DNA of 64,000 bases, taken from assembly GCA_046160865.1 (NCBI GenBank), contig JBJXHG010000164.1, forward strand, positions 62,001-126,000, given 5' to 3'. This document shows positions 43,970-53,430 of the stretch, piece after piece. This stretch comes from JBJXHG01 sp046160865 (lineage in GTDB: Bacteria > Planctomycetota > UBA1135 > GCA-002686595). Position 1 is the first letter of the stretch. Every line of letters begins with the position of its first letter. The translations under genes were made by a program, and so were the position numbers. The notes under the pieces were generated by a model. The model did no database searches and was not told where the DNA came from. It worked only from the letters and a program-made list of their open reading frames with translations.

Positions 43970-46504
43970 ATGCTCCCCACGCTAGCTCTGTTCCTCGCGT
44001 GCATCGGCGATTTCGCGTCGCCGGCACCGCTGCTCTTCGTTCGCGAGGCGGCCGGTTTCGCCCCGATCGTGGCGTGCTCGGAAGACTCGGTGAAGTTCGT
44101 CGTGCCGCTCGCTTCGCGCAGCGAGTTCGCGCCGCGCGCGGAGCGAACGGCGCGCGGCGTCGGCTTCGCGCTCTTCGTACCCGCCGGCGGTTCGACGAGC
44201 CTCGATCGTGTCGCGCTCGCGTTCGTGGCGCACGCGCCGGACGAGCAAGTGCTGCGAGTCGAGGGTCGGCCGACGCGCATCGGCGCTCCGCGCTTGCCGG
44301 TCTCGGCGACCGACGGCGCGACCGAGCGCAATTGGCTCCCGGAGCTCGCCCGGCGCGACTTCAACTCGCTCGACGCCGCGCGTCTGTCGCTCGTGCGCCC
44401 GGAGGGCGCCGGTCGGAGCCTCGTGTGGATCGCGGAAGAGAGTCTCGACGTCGCACACGTCGTCACCGCCGACGCGAGCCTCGAGCTTGCGCTCGGGAGC
44501 GAGCGCGTCGATCAAGCCTTCTTCGCCGACACGCAGGCGATCGAAGCGAGCGCGTGGCAACCGCTCGCGCTGCGCACGCTGCATACGGGCACCGCGCGAG
44601 TGAACGGTGCGTGGCAGAGGCGCGGCGAAGGACCGGAGTGGCCCGCGATCGAGGCACCGAAGAACGTGCAGCGCGCGAACGCGAGCGAGCTCGACACGCT
44701 CGCGACGCGCGACGCGCGCGTGCGAACGCTCGACGCGGGTGCGTGGATCGAGCTGTGGTTCGACGCGCCCACGGTCTCGCCCGGCGCGTCCGCCACGTTG
44801 CTCGTCACGGTCGAGTTCGCGCCACGCACGCGCGCGCTTCCCGCTGCTGCGGCGCGCAACGAAGCACCAGCGTCGGAACGGCAGGAGCCGCAGGCGGAGG
44901 CCGAGCCCTTGTTCCGCGATGGAACGCGTGCCGCCGGCCTCTCGTTCGTGCACATGGAAGGCCCCGACGAGCAGCTCGACATCCGCCCGACGATGGGCCC
45001 GGGTGCGGCCTGGGGCGACGTCGATGGCGACGGATGGGTCGATCTGTTCCTCGTGCAAGGCGGAGGTCGCGACGGCAGCCGCACGCCGAAGAGCGTGCTC
45101 TACAAGAATCGCGGCGACGGCACGTTTCGCGACGTGACACGCGCATCCGGGCTCGATGTCGAGGGCCGCGGAATGGGCGCGCTCTTCGTCGACGTGGACG
45201 GCGACGCCGATCTCGATCTGTTCGTCGCGATGTACGGCAGGAATCGCTTGCTCTTGAACGACGGCGGCGGGCGCTTCCACAGCGCGCGTGCGGATCTCGA
45301 CCTCGGCGGAGATCGTTGGCACGCGGCCGTGTGCGCCGCGGACTACGACACCGACGGCGATCTCGACCTCTACGTGACGAGCTACCTGCGCTACGACGAG
45401 TCGGCGCTGCCGCCGGCCGAAGAGCTCGGTCGCTATCAGCGCGAGGATCCGGTCGCGATGCTCCCCTTCGCGTTCCGCGGCGAAACGAAGTCGCTGCTGC
45501 GCAACGACTCGCAGGGCGGCGAGGTCGCGTTCACGGACGTCGCCGTCGCGCTCGGACTCGACGATCCGGAAGGGCGCGGCATGCAAGCCGTGTTCTGGGA
45601 TTTCGACCGCGACGCCGATCTCGATCTGTATCTCGCGAACGACGTGTCGCCCAATCGCCTGTGGCGCAACGAAGGCGGCGGCAAGTTCAAGGACGTCTCG
45701 TTCGGAACGGGCATGGACGATCCGCGCGGGTGCATGGGTCTCGCCGCGGGCGACGTCGACGGCGACGGCGACGAGGACATGCTCGTCACGAACTGGCAAG
45801 TCGAAGCGAACGCGCTGTACGTCAACAACCTGGTGTCGCACCAGAGCGCGCGCCACCACGTCGCGAGCTTCCGCGACGCCGCGATCTCGGCCGGTCTCGC
45901 GCAGCTCTCCGTCGGCGTGACGAAGTGGGGCTGCGAACTCTTCGACGCCGACCTCGACGGCGATCTCGATCTCTTCTACGCGAACGGCTACACGAGCCCC
46001 GACTACGAGAGCACCGGCATCTGCGTCGGACAGCCGTCGCACTACTTCGAAAACGACGGCGAAGGCAAGTTCCGCGTCGCGAACGAGCGCGCGGGTCCGG
46101 CCGTCGCGCTGCCGCTCGCGAGCCGCGGTGCGATCGCGTGCGACTTCGATCGCGACGGCGACCTCGACCTCGTCGTCACCGCGAACAACGGCCGCGCGCG
46201 CCTGCTCGTGAACGAACAGAAGAGCGGTGGCGCGTGGCTCGGAGTGCGGCTGAACGGCGCGCGCCGGAACCCGTTCGCGATCGGAGCGGAGGTGACGCTG
46301 CGCGCAGGCGAGCGCACGTGGCGACGCGCGTTGCGCGCGGGCACGAGCTACTTGTGCGGAAACGCGCCCGAGCTCCACTTCGGCCTCGGCGACGTCCGAA
46401 CGATCGACGCATGTACCGTTCGCTGGCCCGACGGGACGGAGAGCCGGCACGCGATCGAGTGCGTGAACACGTTCGTCACACTCGCGGAACCGCAGGAGCG
46501 ATGA
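43970..46504 (+). CDS. CRTAC1-family protein (FG-GAP repeats + ASPIC/UnbV), long form
   Basis: A protein of 844 residues from the ATG at 43970 ('MLPTLALFLACIGDFASP', a leader with a possible lipobox L-A-C); a GTG at 43925 is in frame. Residues ~15-310 are an extra N-terminal beta-rich region absent from the paralogue at 16904. The FG-GAP propeller (~320-760) carries 'GDVDGDGWVDLF', 'VDVDGDADLDLF', 'YDTDGDLDLY', 'GDVDGDGDEDML' and 'FDADLDGDLDLF'. The C-terminal ASPIC/UnbV domain has 'GLGDVRTIDACTVRWPDGTE'. Exported, probably calcium-binding. It is followed 40 bp later by an S41-like protease. Confidence 0.86.
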   Translation: MLPTLALFLACIGDFASPAPLLFVREAAGFAPIVACSEDSVKFVVPLASRSEFAPRAERTARGVGFALFVPAGGSTSLDRVALAFVAHAPDEQVLRVEGRPTRIGAPRLPVSATDGATERNWLPELARRDFNSLDAARLSLVRPEGAGRSLVWIAEESLDVAHVVTADASLELALGSERVDQAFFADTQAIEASAWQPLALRTLHTGTARVNGAWQRRGEGPEWPAIEAPKNVQRANASELDTLATRDARVRTLDAGAWIELWFDAPTVSPGASATLLVTVEFAPRTRALPAAAARNEAPASERQEPQAEAEPLFRDGTRAAGLSFVHMEGPDEQLDIRPTMGPGAAWGDVDGDGWVDLFLVQGGGRDGSRTPKSVLYKNRGDGTFRDVTRASGLDVEGRGMGALFVDVDGDADLDLFVAMYGRNRLLLNDGGGRFHSARADLDLGGDRWHAAVCAADYDTDGDLDLYVTSYLRYDESALPPAEELGRYQREDPVAMLPFAFRGETKSLLRNDSQGGEVAFTDVAVALGLDDPEGRGMQAVFWDFDRDADLDLYLANDVSPNRLWRNEGGGKFKDVSFGTGMDDPRGCMGLAAGDVDGDGDEDMLVTNWQVEANALYVNNLVSHQSARHHVASFRDAAISAGLAQLSVGVTKWGCELFDADLDGDLDLFYANGYTSPDYESTGICVGQPSHYFENDGEGKFRVANERAGPAVALPLASRGAIACDFDRDGDLDLVVTANNGRARLLVNEQKSGGAWLGVRLNGARRNPFAIGAEVTLRAGERTWRRALRAGTSYLCGNAPELHFGLGDVRTIDACTVRWPDGTESRHAIECVNTFVTLAEPQER

Positions 46505-46544
46505 GCTCCACCAACCCGCGCATCGAGGCGGCGTAGCCACGCGC

Positions 46545-47681
46545 ATGCTCGCCTTCACGCTCGCGGCCGCTCTGCTCTCGATGCCCGCGCACGCGGGCGG
46601 CGCGCTCTTCGACCGCGTCGCGGACACGCTGAGCCGCCAGTACTACGACCGCCGCTTCGCGCGCGAGGTGCTGCCCGAGCTCGTCCTGGAGCTGCGCCCG
46701 GCCGCGTGCGCCGCCAAGGATCTCGCCGCGGAGCGCAACGCGGTGCAGGTGCTGCTCGAGCGCGTTCCGAGCAGCCACGTCGCCGTGCTGTCGAAGACCA
46801 CGCACGCCGTGATGGACGCGGACTTGGACAACGTGCGCGAGCCGACGCTCGGGCTCACTCTCGCCACACACGAGCGCAGCTACTTCGTGCACGGCCTGGC
46901 CGAAGGCGGGCCCGCTTCACGCGCGGGAGTGCTGCGAGGCGATCGCGTCGTCGCGATCGACGGTCGCACGCCCTCGCAGAGTCCGCGCCTCGATTGGCGA
47001 TCCGACGACGCCTACCTCGACGACCCGCCGCTGCACCGCGTCGCCGTGAAACGCGGCGACAGCGTACTGCTCTCGATCGAGCGCACGCCGGACGGGCCGC
47101 GCACGCAGATCCGCGTCGCGGCGTCGCCGTACTCGTCGTTCGACGCGGCGGAGGCGAGCGCGCGCGCGTTCGAGATCGGCGCGCGGCGCATCGCGTACGT
47201 CCACTTCCCGATCCTTCCCCACCGCGGCTTTCCGAACCTGTTGCGCAAGCTGCTCGCGGACGAGTTCCGCGCGTGCGACGCCCTGGTGCTCGATTTGCGC
47301 GGGCGCGGCGGCAGCTCGGCGGCCGCGAGCGCGCTCCTCGACGTGCTCGCCGGCGACGCGCCGGCCTTCGACGGCCCCGTCGTCGTGCTCGTCGATCACG
47401 GCACGCGCAGCGCGAAGGAGCTGCTCGCACACGATCTCCAGCGCGCGGGGCGTGTGACGATCGTCGGCGAGCGCACGGCCGGCGCGGTGTTGCCCGCGTC
47501 CTTCGTCGACGTCGGGAGCGAGACCGTACTGATGTTCCCGGCGACGACGCTCGACGCCTACACGGATGCACTCGAAGGCAAGGGTGTCGTGCCGGACGTA
47601 CTGGTGGCGGACGAGCTCGCGTTCAGCGCAGGTCGCGACGCGATCCTCGCGGCCGGCCTGAAACAGCTGAGCGCGCCGTAG
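46545..47681 (+). CDS. Exported S41-type protease with PDZ domain
   Basis: A protein of 378 residues with a signal peptide ('AAALLSMPAHAGG'). PDZ-like segment ~95-185 ('GLAEGGPASRAGVLRGDRVV' followed by 'AIDGRTPS'), then the S41 core: 'RIAYVHFPILPHRG', 'ALVLDLRGRGGSS', the serine site 'HGTRSAKELLAHDLQRAG', 'TIVGERTAGAV' and 'GKGVVPDV'. The serine of R-S-A-K-E aligns with the C-terminal-processing peptidase serine, but the partner lysine motif (G-K-G after G-E-x-T) reads G-A-V, as in tricorn/IRBP-like S41 members with another catalytic set. Confidence 0.8.
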   Translation: MLAFTLAAALLSMPAHAGGALFDRVADTLSRQYYDRRFAREVLPELVLELRPAACAAKDLAAERNAVQVLLERVPSSHVAVLSKTTHAVMDADLDNVREPTLGLTLATHERSYFVHGLAEGGPASRAGVLRGDRVVAIDGRTPSQSPRLDWRSDDAYLDDPPLHRVAVKRGDSVLLSIERTPDGPRTQIRVAASPYSSFDAAEASARAFEIGARRIAYVHFPILPHRGFPNLLRKLLADEFRACDALVLDLRGRGGSSAAASALLDVLAGDAPAFDGPVVVLVDHGTRSAKELLAHDLQRAGRVTIVGERTAGAVLPASFVDVGSETVLMFPATTLDAYTDALEGKGVVPDVLVADELAFSAGRDAILAAGLKQLSAP

Positions 47682-47701
47682 CGCGCTCAGCTCGACTGCG
47701 T

Positions 47702-47720
47702 GCGCGGTACGCGACCGCGC
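47702..47720. terminator. Stem-loop between convergent genes
   Basis: GCGCGGT (47702-47708) with ACCGCGC (47714-47720) around a 5-nt loop, between the S41-like gene and the convergent peroxiredoxin gene. No U-run. Confidence 0.4.
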
Positions 47721-47724
47721 GCGG

Positions 47725-48375
47725 CTACAGACTGCGCTTGTTGAGATAGAAGTCGAAGCGCTCGTATTCCGTGTGCGATTCGCGCTCCTTGACTTCGTTC
47801 ACGGTCTTCGGCGGCGGGACGATCACCTTCTCGCCCGCCTTCCAGTTCGCGGGCGTCGCGCACGCATTCGAATCCGCCGTCTGCAACGCCTCGAGCAGGC
47901 GCATGATCTCGTCGATGTTGCGTCCGACGTTCATCGGGTAGTACACGAGCGCGCGGACGACGCGCTTCGGATCGATGACGAACACCGCGCGCACGGTCGC
48001 CGTTGCCGACGCGCCGGGATGGATCATGCCGAACTTCTGCGACACGTCCGTGCTGACGTCGGCGATCAACGGATAGGGCAACTCGACGTCGAGGATCTGC
48101 TTCAGGTTCTCGCGCCAGGCAAGGTGGCTGTGGATCGAGTCGACGGAGATGCCGATCAATTTCGCGTTGCGGCGCGCGAATTCGTCGTTGCGACGAGCGA
48201 ACTCGACGAGCTCCGTCGAGCAGACGGGCGTGAAGTCCGCCGGATGGCTGAACAGGACGACCCAGCTGTTCTTGTGCCAATCGCTGAACTGGATCTCGCC
48301 GTGCGTCGTGAGTGCTTTGAAATCCGGCGCGGGGTCGCCGATGCGCGGAATGCCGGTGATCGTGGTCTCGCTCAT
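47725..48375 (-). CDS. Peroxiredoxin (Prx6/1-Cys-type clade)
   Basis: A protein of 216 residues. The AhpC/TSA domain has the peroxidatic site 'PADFTPVCSTEL' (Cys52), 'GISVDSIHSHLAW', 'PLIADVSTDVSQKFGM', and 'VIDPKRVVRALVYYPMNVGR'. The long C-terminal region with a second cysteine ('NACATPANWKAGEKV') is characteristic of the Prx6 clade, where that Cys can resolve the sulfenic acid. It reduces H2O2 and alkyl peroxides in the cytoplasm. GGAGGAA lies four bases upstream of the ATG. Confidence 0.95.
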   Translation of the reverse strand: MSETTITGIPRIGDPAPDFKALTTHGEIQFSDWHKNSWVVLFSHPADFTPVCSTELVEFARRNDEFARRNAKLIGISVDSIHSHLAWRENLKQILDVELPYPLIADVSTDVSQKFGMIHPGASATATVRAVFVIDPKRVVRALVYYPMNVGRNIDEIMRLLEALQTADSNACATPANWKAGEKVIVPPPKTVNEVKERESHTEYERFDFYLNKRSL

Positions 48376-48410
48376 ATGGTTCCTCCCTGGTCAGTGGATC
48401 GCGGGCGACA

Positions 48411-48451
48411 GTCTAGCTCGCATTTCTCCCGACGTCCGTCGCGAAGTCGCG
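48411..48451 (+). repeat. Half copy (E) of the long palindromic element
   Basis: GTCTAGCTCGCATTTCTCCC GACGTCCGTCGCGAAGTCGC matches the left end of copies A and B, including the flank GTCTAGCTCGCAT shared with copy B. The right arm is absent; the sequence runs into the end of the M1-type gene (stop at 48452). Confidence 0.55.
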
Positions 48452-50941
48452 CTACGACTCGCCGTCGTCGTCCCAGACGAGCTCGATCGCACGGCGCTCC
48501 GGAGCGTGGATGCAGCGCTCGTAATGCGCACGCAACGCCGGCCAAGCGGCGGAATCGCGCAAGTGCCCGAGCCCCTCGATCGCCGCGCGTCGCACGCGGA
48601 ACGACTCGTCCGCGAGCGTTGCGACGAGCGCGTCGCGCACCTCCGCGCGGCCGCGTCCGATCCGGCCGAGCTCGCGCGCGGCTCCGGCGCGCACGGAATC
48701 CGAGCTCTTCGGCGCGAGCAACGCGCTCAGGAGCCGCGGCAGCACGCGCGGATCGTCGACGCGCGCGAGCTCGGCGGCGATGCGCTCCGCAAGTTCCGGC
48801 GCGGCCGCGTCGAGCTCGCGCTCGAGGAAGTCGAAGGCGTCGCGCGGCACCGCGGTGCGCACGAGACCGGCAGCCGCGGCCATGCACGCATAGCTGTAGC
48901 CCGCGGCGTATTCGCGGTGCGCGAGCTCTGCGAGCGCTTCGTCCGCGCCGAACGCCTGCAAGCTCGCGAGGCACGCCGCGCGTGCGAGCGCGTCCTCTTC
49001 CGCCGCCACGCGCGCGACGAGCGCGTCCTTCACCTCGGCGGTCGCCGACTTCTCGAGCGCTTCGGCCGCGGCACGCCGCACGGCGCGCGCTTCATCCGTC
49101 GCGAGCCGCGCGAGCAACGCCGCACGCACCGCCGCGCGCTCTTCGTGGCTGGAGGACTTCGAAAGGATCGTGCCGAGCACTTTCACCGCGTCGCGCCGGC
49201 CGTTCACGTCGGCGCCGTCGGCAGCGATCGCGAGCCACTCGCCGGTCGTCTTCGTCTCGTCGAGCTCCTTCGGGATCCAGCCGTGCGGATCGACGCGCAC
49301 CCAGCGCGGCTTCTGCGGCGACGGCAACTGGAACAGCTCGCGCCGACGCTCGAGGTTCACACGCTGCACGCGCGCGCCTTCGGTGCCGCCGACCTCGATC
49401 TCGATCGGGATGCGGAAGACCTCGGGCGTACCGGCGGCCGGGTCCTGGATCTGGTTCACGGACACGAGGACGAGCTTGCGCTCCTCGTCGTAGCGCCACG
49501 ACGTCTGGATCTCGGGAAAGCCGGGTTTCGCGAACCACTGCTCGAAGAAGTCGGACAGGTCGCGCCCCGACGCGGACTCCATCGAGCGGCGGAAGTCCTC
49601 GGTCACGACTCCACGCCGTGCGTTCTCGCCGACGTAGCGCTTGATCCCGCGGAAGAACGCCGCGTCGCCGAGCACGAAGCGCAGCAAGTGCAAGCGCGCG
49701 GCCGCGCCTTGGTACGCGTGCCCCGTGAAGAAGAGGTCCATCGGCTCGCGGTACACGTTCCACACGGTTGGACGCCGGTTCGCGCCGCGGTCGCGCTTCG
49801 TGTAGTAGTCCTGCAGCTCGCGCACCTTGACGCGGAACTCGTCGACGCCGCGCTCGTGCTCGGTGAACAGCGCCTCGAAGTACGTCGCGAAGCCCTCGTT
49901 GAGCCAGATGTGCGACCAGTCGTTGCACGTCAGCCAGTCGCCGAACCACTGGTGCGCCGCCTCGTGCGCGACGAGCCCCGTCGACGGCGAGTCGCGCAGC
50001 GCGCGCTCGTCCTTCAGCGCGTGGTCCGTCAGCGTCGTCGCCGAGATGTTCTCCATGCCGCCGAACGGGAAGTTCGCGACGCACGCCTGGCTGTACTTCG
50101 GGTACGGATAGCGCTGGCCGGTGACGCGTTCGAGGAAGCCGAGCACAGCGGCGGTGCTCGCGAGGCTCGCGTCCGCGCGCGGCGCGAGCGCGGGAGCCGC
50201 GAGTGTCCACAGTGGCACGCCGTGCGCTTCACTCTCGAGCACGGTGAGTTCGCCAGCCACGAGCGTGACCAAGTACGCCGGGTGCGGCGTCGTCATGCGC
50301 CAGTGCTCGATGGCGTGCTCGCCTTCTTCGACGCGGTCGAGACGCTCGCCGGCCGCGACCGCGCGCCAGTGCTTCGGCATCGTCACCGCGAGCTCGGACG
50401 TCGCGCGGTCCGCTGGATCGTCGACGCACGGGAACCAGCCGCGCGCGTCCTCGCACTCGCCTTGCGTGAACACCTGCGTCGGCTGGCCGTCGTGCGCGCC
50501 GACGAAGTACAGCCCGCGCACCGGCGTGCCCGAGTACACGATCGCGAGCTCGACGGAGCGCGTGCGATCGAGCGGTGCGGCGAGCTCGACGCGCAATCGT
50601 TCGGGCGATTGACGGAACGCGAGCGTTCGGCCGGTCTCGTCGCGCACCGCGTGCACGGTGAGCCCGTCGAAGTCGAGCTCGACCGCGGAAAGCGCGTCGA
50701 CGCGCGGCCAGAGGCGCACGCGGCACTCACCACGCACGGTCTTCGTGCCGGGCTCGAGCGCGATCCGCAGGTCGTAGTGCTCGACGTCGATCGCGTGCTC
50801 GCGCGGCGCGTGCGCCGTCGCCGCCGGCAGCGCGTCCGGACCCGGTCGGGCGGGCGCGCGCGTCGTTCGACACGCGGCGCCGAGACCACCGATGCCCAGG
50901 AAGAGTGTGGCGAGGAATCGCGGCGTCGACGGCGCTGACAT
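48452..50941 (-). CDS. M1-family aminopeptidase lipoprotein with C-terminal HEAT-like repeats
   Basis: A protein of 829 residues from the ATG at 50941. A lipoprotein leader ('LFLGIGGLGAACRTT') is followed by the M1 N-domain, exopeptidase motif 'FGGMENISATT' (~290), and zinc site 'VAHEAAHQWFGDWL' (~325) with third ligand in 'LNEGFATYFE'. From ~590 to the end there are Ala/Arg/Glu-rich helical pairs ('DEARAVRRAAAEALEKSA', 'DALVARVAAEEDALARAACL', 'DESFRVRRAAIEGLGHLRD'), i.e. HEAT/armadillo-like repeats in place of the usual ERAP-like C-domain. Predicted envelope aminopeptidase with a protein-interaction tail. Confidence 0.9.
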   Translation of the reverse strand: MSAPSTPRFLATLFLGIGGLGAACRTTRAPARPGPDALPAATAHAPREHAIDVEHYDLRIALEPGTKTVRGECRVRLWPRVDALSAVELDFDGLTVHAVRDETGRTLAFRQSPERLRVELAAPLDRTRSVELAIVYSGTPVRGLYFVGAHDGQPTQVFTQGECEDARGWFPCVDDPADRATSELAVTMPKHWRAVAAGERLDRVEEGEHAIEHWRMTTPHPAYLVTLVAGELTVLESEAHGVPLWTLAAPALAPRADASLASTAAVLGFLERVTGQRYPYPKYSQACVANFPFGGMENISATTLTDHALKDERALRDSPSTGLVAHEAAHQWFGDWLTCNDWSHIWLNEGFATYFEALFTEHERGVDEFRVKVRELQDYYTKRDRGANRRPTVWNVYREPMDLFFTGHAYQGAAARLHLLRFVLGDAAFFRGIKRYVGENARRGVVTEDFRRSMESASGRDLSDFFEQWFAKPGFPEIQTSWRYDEERKLVLVSVNQIQDPAAGTPEVFRIPIEIEVGGTEGARVQRVNLERRRELFQLPSPQKPRWVRVDPHGWIPKELDETKTTGEWLAIAADGADVNGRRDAVKVLGTILSKSSSHEERAAVRAALLARLATDEARAVRRAAAEALEKSATAEVKDALVARVAAEEDALARAACLASLQAFGADEALAELAHREYAAGYSYACMAAAAGLVRTAVPRDAFDFLERELDAAAPELAERIAAELARVDDPRVLPRLLSALLAPKSSDSVRAGAARELGRIGRGRAEVRDALVATLADESFRVRRAAIEGLGHLRDSAAWPALRAHYERCIHAPERRAIELVWDDDGES

Positions 50942-51015
50942 CGGGCCGATCGTAGCAACCGATCCGCGCGACCGTCCCCCTCGACGACGACGCTCGCGCA
51001 CGAAACACTGACCGC

Positions 51016-51822
51016 GTGGACTTCCTGCTCGAGTGCGTCGGCTTCCCGCCGGACTATCCCCTCGCCGACATCGTCGCGCGCGCACTGCGCGACGGCGAGC
51101 CGGCCGCCTGGCGCGGCACCGCCGATCGACATCGGCGTCTCGCGCTCGGTAGCGGACTCGAGCTCTTGCTCGATCGCGAATCGGAAGAGCGCGATTGGAG
51201 CATCTTGCCCGACTACCGCGTGGCGCACCGGCTGCGCGTCGCGGTCGACGAGATCCGCCCGCTGCCGGACTCGCCGTACGACGCGTGGCTGCTCGGTTGG
51301 GCGGCGCCACGTTCGGCCGCCGACGATCGCCACGACGGCGAGGCGAGCGCGACTCCCGGTGCGTATCGCGTGAGCGCGTTCTTGACGGACGCGCGCAAGC
51401 TGCCGCGCACGTTGCCGAGCGGACACGTGCTCGCGTTGAGCCTCGCGTGCTTCGCGCTCGATGTGACGTACGTCGGACCGGACACTCGCGCGCCCGACGC
51501 GCGCACGGCGGACGATGGCAGCGGCGCGTTCATCCGGCCGCTCGGCGCTGCCGACGATCCCGGCGGGTGCTCCGACGTCTCGCTGCACATCCGCGAGGTG
51601 CGGCATCTGCGCAACGCGCTGACGCACGAAAGCGTGGACGTGCTCGAGGCCGACGCGCCCGGGCGTCCGCTCACGCTGTTCGTCAGCCGCTGGCAGCTCG
51701 AGCGCGACGGCCTGCCCGCGCCGCGCGCAGGGTGGCGCATCGGCGGCACGTTCCTGTTCTCCGGCCGCATCGCGGGTGGCTTGCCCGGTCCGCGACCGCG
51801 CGATCCTTCGGCGTTCGGCTGA
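51016..51822 (+). CDS. Hypothetical protein
   Basis: A protein of 268 residues from a GTG at 51016. No recognised domain. Contains W-rich beta-like segments ('YDAWLLGWAAPRSA', 'LTLFVSRWQLERDGLPAP', 'AGWRIGGTFLFSGRIAGG'). No signal peptide or helix, so probably cytoplasmic. Divergent from the M1-type gene. Its stop codon is the first codon of the 51820-51881 tandem repeat. Confidence 0.6.
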   Translation: MDFLLECVGFPPDYPLADIVARALRDGEPAAWRGTADRHRRLALGSGLELLLDRESEERDWSILPDYRVAHRLRVAVDEIRPLPDSPYDAWLLGWAAPRSAADDRHDGEASATPGAYRVSAFLTDARKLPRTLPSGHVLALSLACFALDVTYVGPDTRAPDARTADDGSGAFIRPLGAADDPGGCSDVSLHIREVRHLRNALTHESVDVLEADAPGRPLTLFVSRWQLERDGLPAPRAGWRIGGTFLFSGRIAGGLPGPRPRDPSAFG

Positions 51823-51881
51823 GCGCGTCGCTCCGCGCAGCGCGCGTGACTGAGCGCGTCGCTCCGCGCAGCGCGCGTGAA
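51820..51881. repeat. Two tandem 31-bp stop-anchored repeats
   Basis: TGAGCGCGTCGCTCCGCGCA GCGCGCGTGAC at 51820-51850 and again at 51851-51881 with one base changed. The first TGA is the stop of the upstream gene. The half-palindrome GCGCG...CGCGC and the trailing GTGAAATG echo the other stop-anchored repeats read from the minus strand. Confidence 0.65.
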
Positions 51882-51938
51882 ATGGCGCGCGACGCGTCGC
51901 GTAGCGGCCGATTCACGCTCCGCACGCGAGAACCAAAC

Positions 51939-52157
51939 ATGAACGACGTCGAGATGAAGGGTCAGGGCTCCACGGGCAATGTCGTCGCCGCCCTGTGCAA
52001 CATCTTCGTGCCCGGCCTCGGCCAGCTCGTGCAAGGGCGCTTCCTCGCCGCGGCGGTGTTCTTCCTCGCGACGGCGATCCTGTGGTGCTGCTGCTTGGGC
52101 TGGATCCCGACGATCTGGTCGATCTACGACGCGGCGGTGTGGCAGCCGCGCCGCTGA
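51939..52157 (+). CDS. Small TM2-like membrane protein
   Basis: A protein of 72 residues from the ATG at 51939. A hydrophilic N-terminus (1-14) precedes 'VAALCNIFVPGLGQLVQGRF' and 'AAAVFFLATAILWCCCLGW', ending 'WSIYDAAVWQPRR'. The G-x-G-Q-x-x-x-G-R turn between two helices, and a D in the second half, resemble TM2/small GYF-type membrane proteins. Function unknown. Confidence 0.65.
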   Translation: MNDVEMKGQGSTGNVVAALCNIFVPGLGQLVQGRFLAAAVFFLATAILWCCCLGWIPTIWSIYDAAVWQPRR

Positions 52158-52163
52158 CGGGGG

Positions 52164-53420
52164 CTACTTCTTCTCGCTCCAGGCGATGTCGGTCACCGCC
52201 GCGGCGCTGCGCCCCCAGTGCGCGTGCAGCACGACCGATCCCTCGCCGACGAGATCCGCCGTCACGCCCGCGGGCAGCGCCGCGTTCGTGGCCGGCAAGC
52301 TCGCGAACACGGACTTGCAGGCGGCGTGGAACTCGCGCGCATCCTCCGGCGTGTCCCACACCGTGACGAGCACGAGCCGGCGCTCGTCACCCTTGCCGAG
52401 CAGGAGCACCCGGTCCCCACCCCAGCCCTCCGCGGCCTCGTTCGTGAACGCGAGCGACATGATCGCGAGCTGATTCGTCGCGTCGAGCGGCTTGCGCTCG
52501 ACAGTCGGCGTCGCAACGAGCGCGAGCACGAGCTCCCCCAGCGTGTCCTCTCCGAGCACCTTCCACTCCGCCGGAAGCTTCGTCGTGTCGAACTCGATGC
52601 GCCGCGGCTCATCGCGCTTCTTTTCGTCCCAGTACTTCTCCGGGTGCAGGATCTGCTCGGACGAGCGCGGCAACGTCTGGAATGCTTGACGCACGCCTTC
52701 CCGCCGTCCGCTGTCCTTGCTCTGCGAAAGGAAGATCTGACCGCGCAGGTACACGGCGAGCATCGGCTTCCAGATGAACTGCGGCGCGGTGTCGAGACCT
52801 TGCATGCCGAGATCGCCGGCGCTCGCGAGCGACGCCGGGTCCATCTCGCCGATGTGCTCCATCATCCACTGGAACATCGCGGCCGTACCGCTGCCCTCGA
52901 CGACGGAGCCGAAAGCGAGCTCGGAGTCGGTCTCGTCGCGCAACGTCTTGAACGTTCCGTCGATGTCGTAGTACTGGTCGTCGAGCGCGTGCGTCAGCTC
53001 GTGCGCGAGGATGACCTTCGCGAGGTCTCCCGTGAACGTCTCCATCAAATAGAACGTGTCGCTGCTGGGATCGTAGAAGCCGCCGACCTGCTCCTTCATG
53101 AAGTCCTCGTAGGCCTGCAGGAGGTCCATGTCGGGCGGGATGAGGCCGAGCATCTTCGCGACGGTCTCGTCACGGTGCGCGCGCTCCGGAGTCAGCGCCA
53201 TTTCCATGCGCTTGCGGGCGTGCTCGACGAAGCCTTTCTTGTCGGCCAGCTTCACGGACACGGGACGCTTGAACGCGAGACCGCGCATCTTCTCGAGATC
53301 GCCGCGGATCTTCGCGGAGAGGCTCTCGAGCTCGGCTTGCGTCCACTGTGCCGGCGCCTTGGCGGGGGCGTCCTGAGCGGGAAACGAGAGCGCGATGACG
53401 AGCGGAATGATGGAGAGCAT
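52164..53420 (-). CDS. Exported HEXXH zincin of unknown family
   Basis: A protein of 418 residues from the ATG at 53420. Signal peptide 'MLSIIPLVIALSFPAQDAPA'. Zinc-protease motif 'ILAHELTHALDDQYYDIDG' (H140-E141-H144), with a downstream acidic ligand candidate in 'FGSVVEGSGTA' (E175). 'QVGGFYDPSSDTFYLME' just before the motif is typical of this type of uncharacterised zincin. Ten bases downstream of the permease gene on the same strand, so co-transcribed with it. Confidence 0.75.
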   Translation of the reverse strand: MLSIIPLVIALSFPAQDAPAKAPAQWTQAELESLSAKIRGDLEKMRGLAFKRPVSVKLADKKGFVEHARKRMEMALTPERAHRDETVAKMLGLIPPDMDLLQAYEDFMKEQVGGFYDPSSDTFYLMETFTGDLAKVILAHELTHALDDQYYDIDGTFKTLRDETDSELAFGSVVEGSGTAAMFQWMMEHIGEMDPASLASAGDLGMQGLDTAPQFIWKPMLAVYLRGQIFLSQSKDSGRREGVRQAFQTLPRSSEQILHPEKYWDEKKRDEPRRIEFDTTKLPAEWKVLGEDTLGELVLALVATPTVERKPLDATNQLAIMSLAFTNEAAEGWGGDRVLLLGKGDERRLVLVTVWDTPEDAREFHAACKSVFASLPATNAALPAGVTADLVGEGSVVLHAHWGRSAAAVTDIAWSEKK

Positions 53421-53430
53421 GGATCGATCC

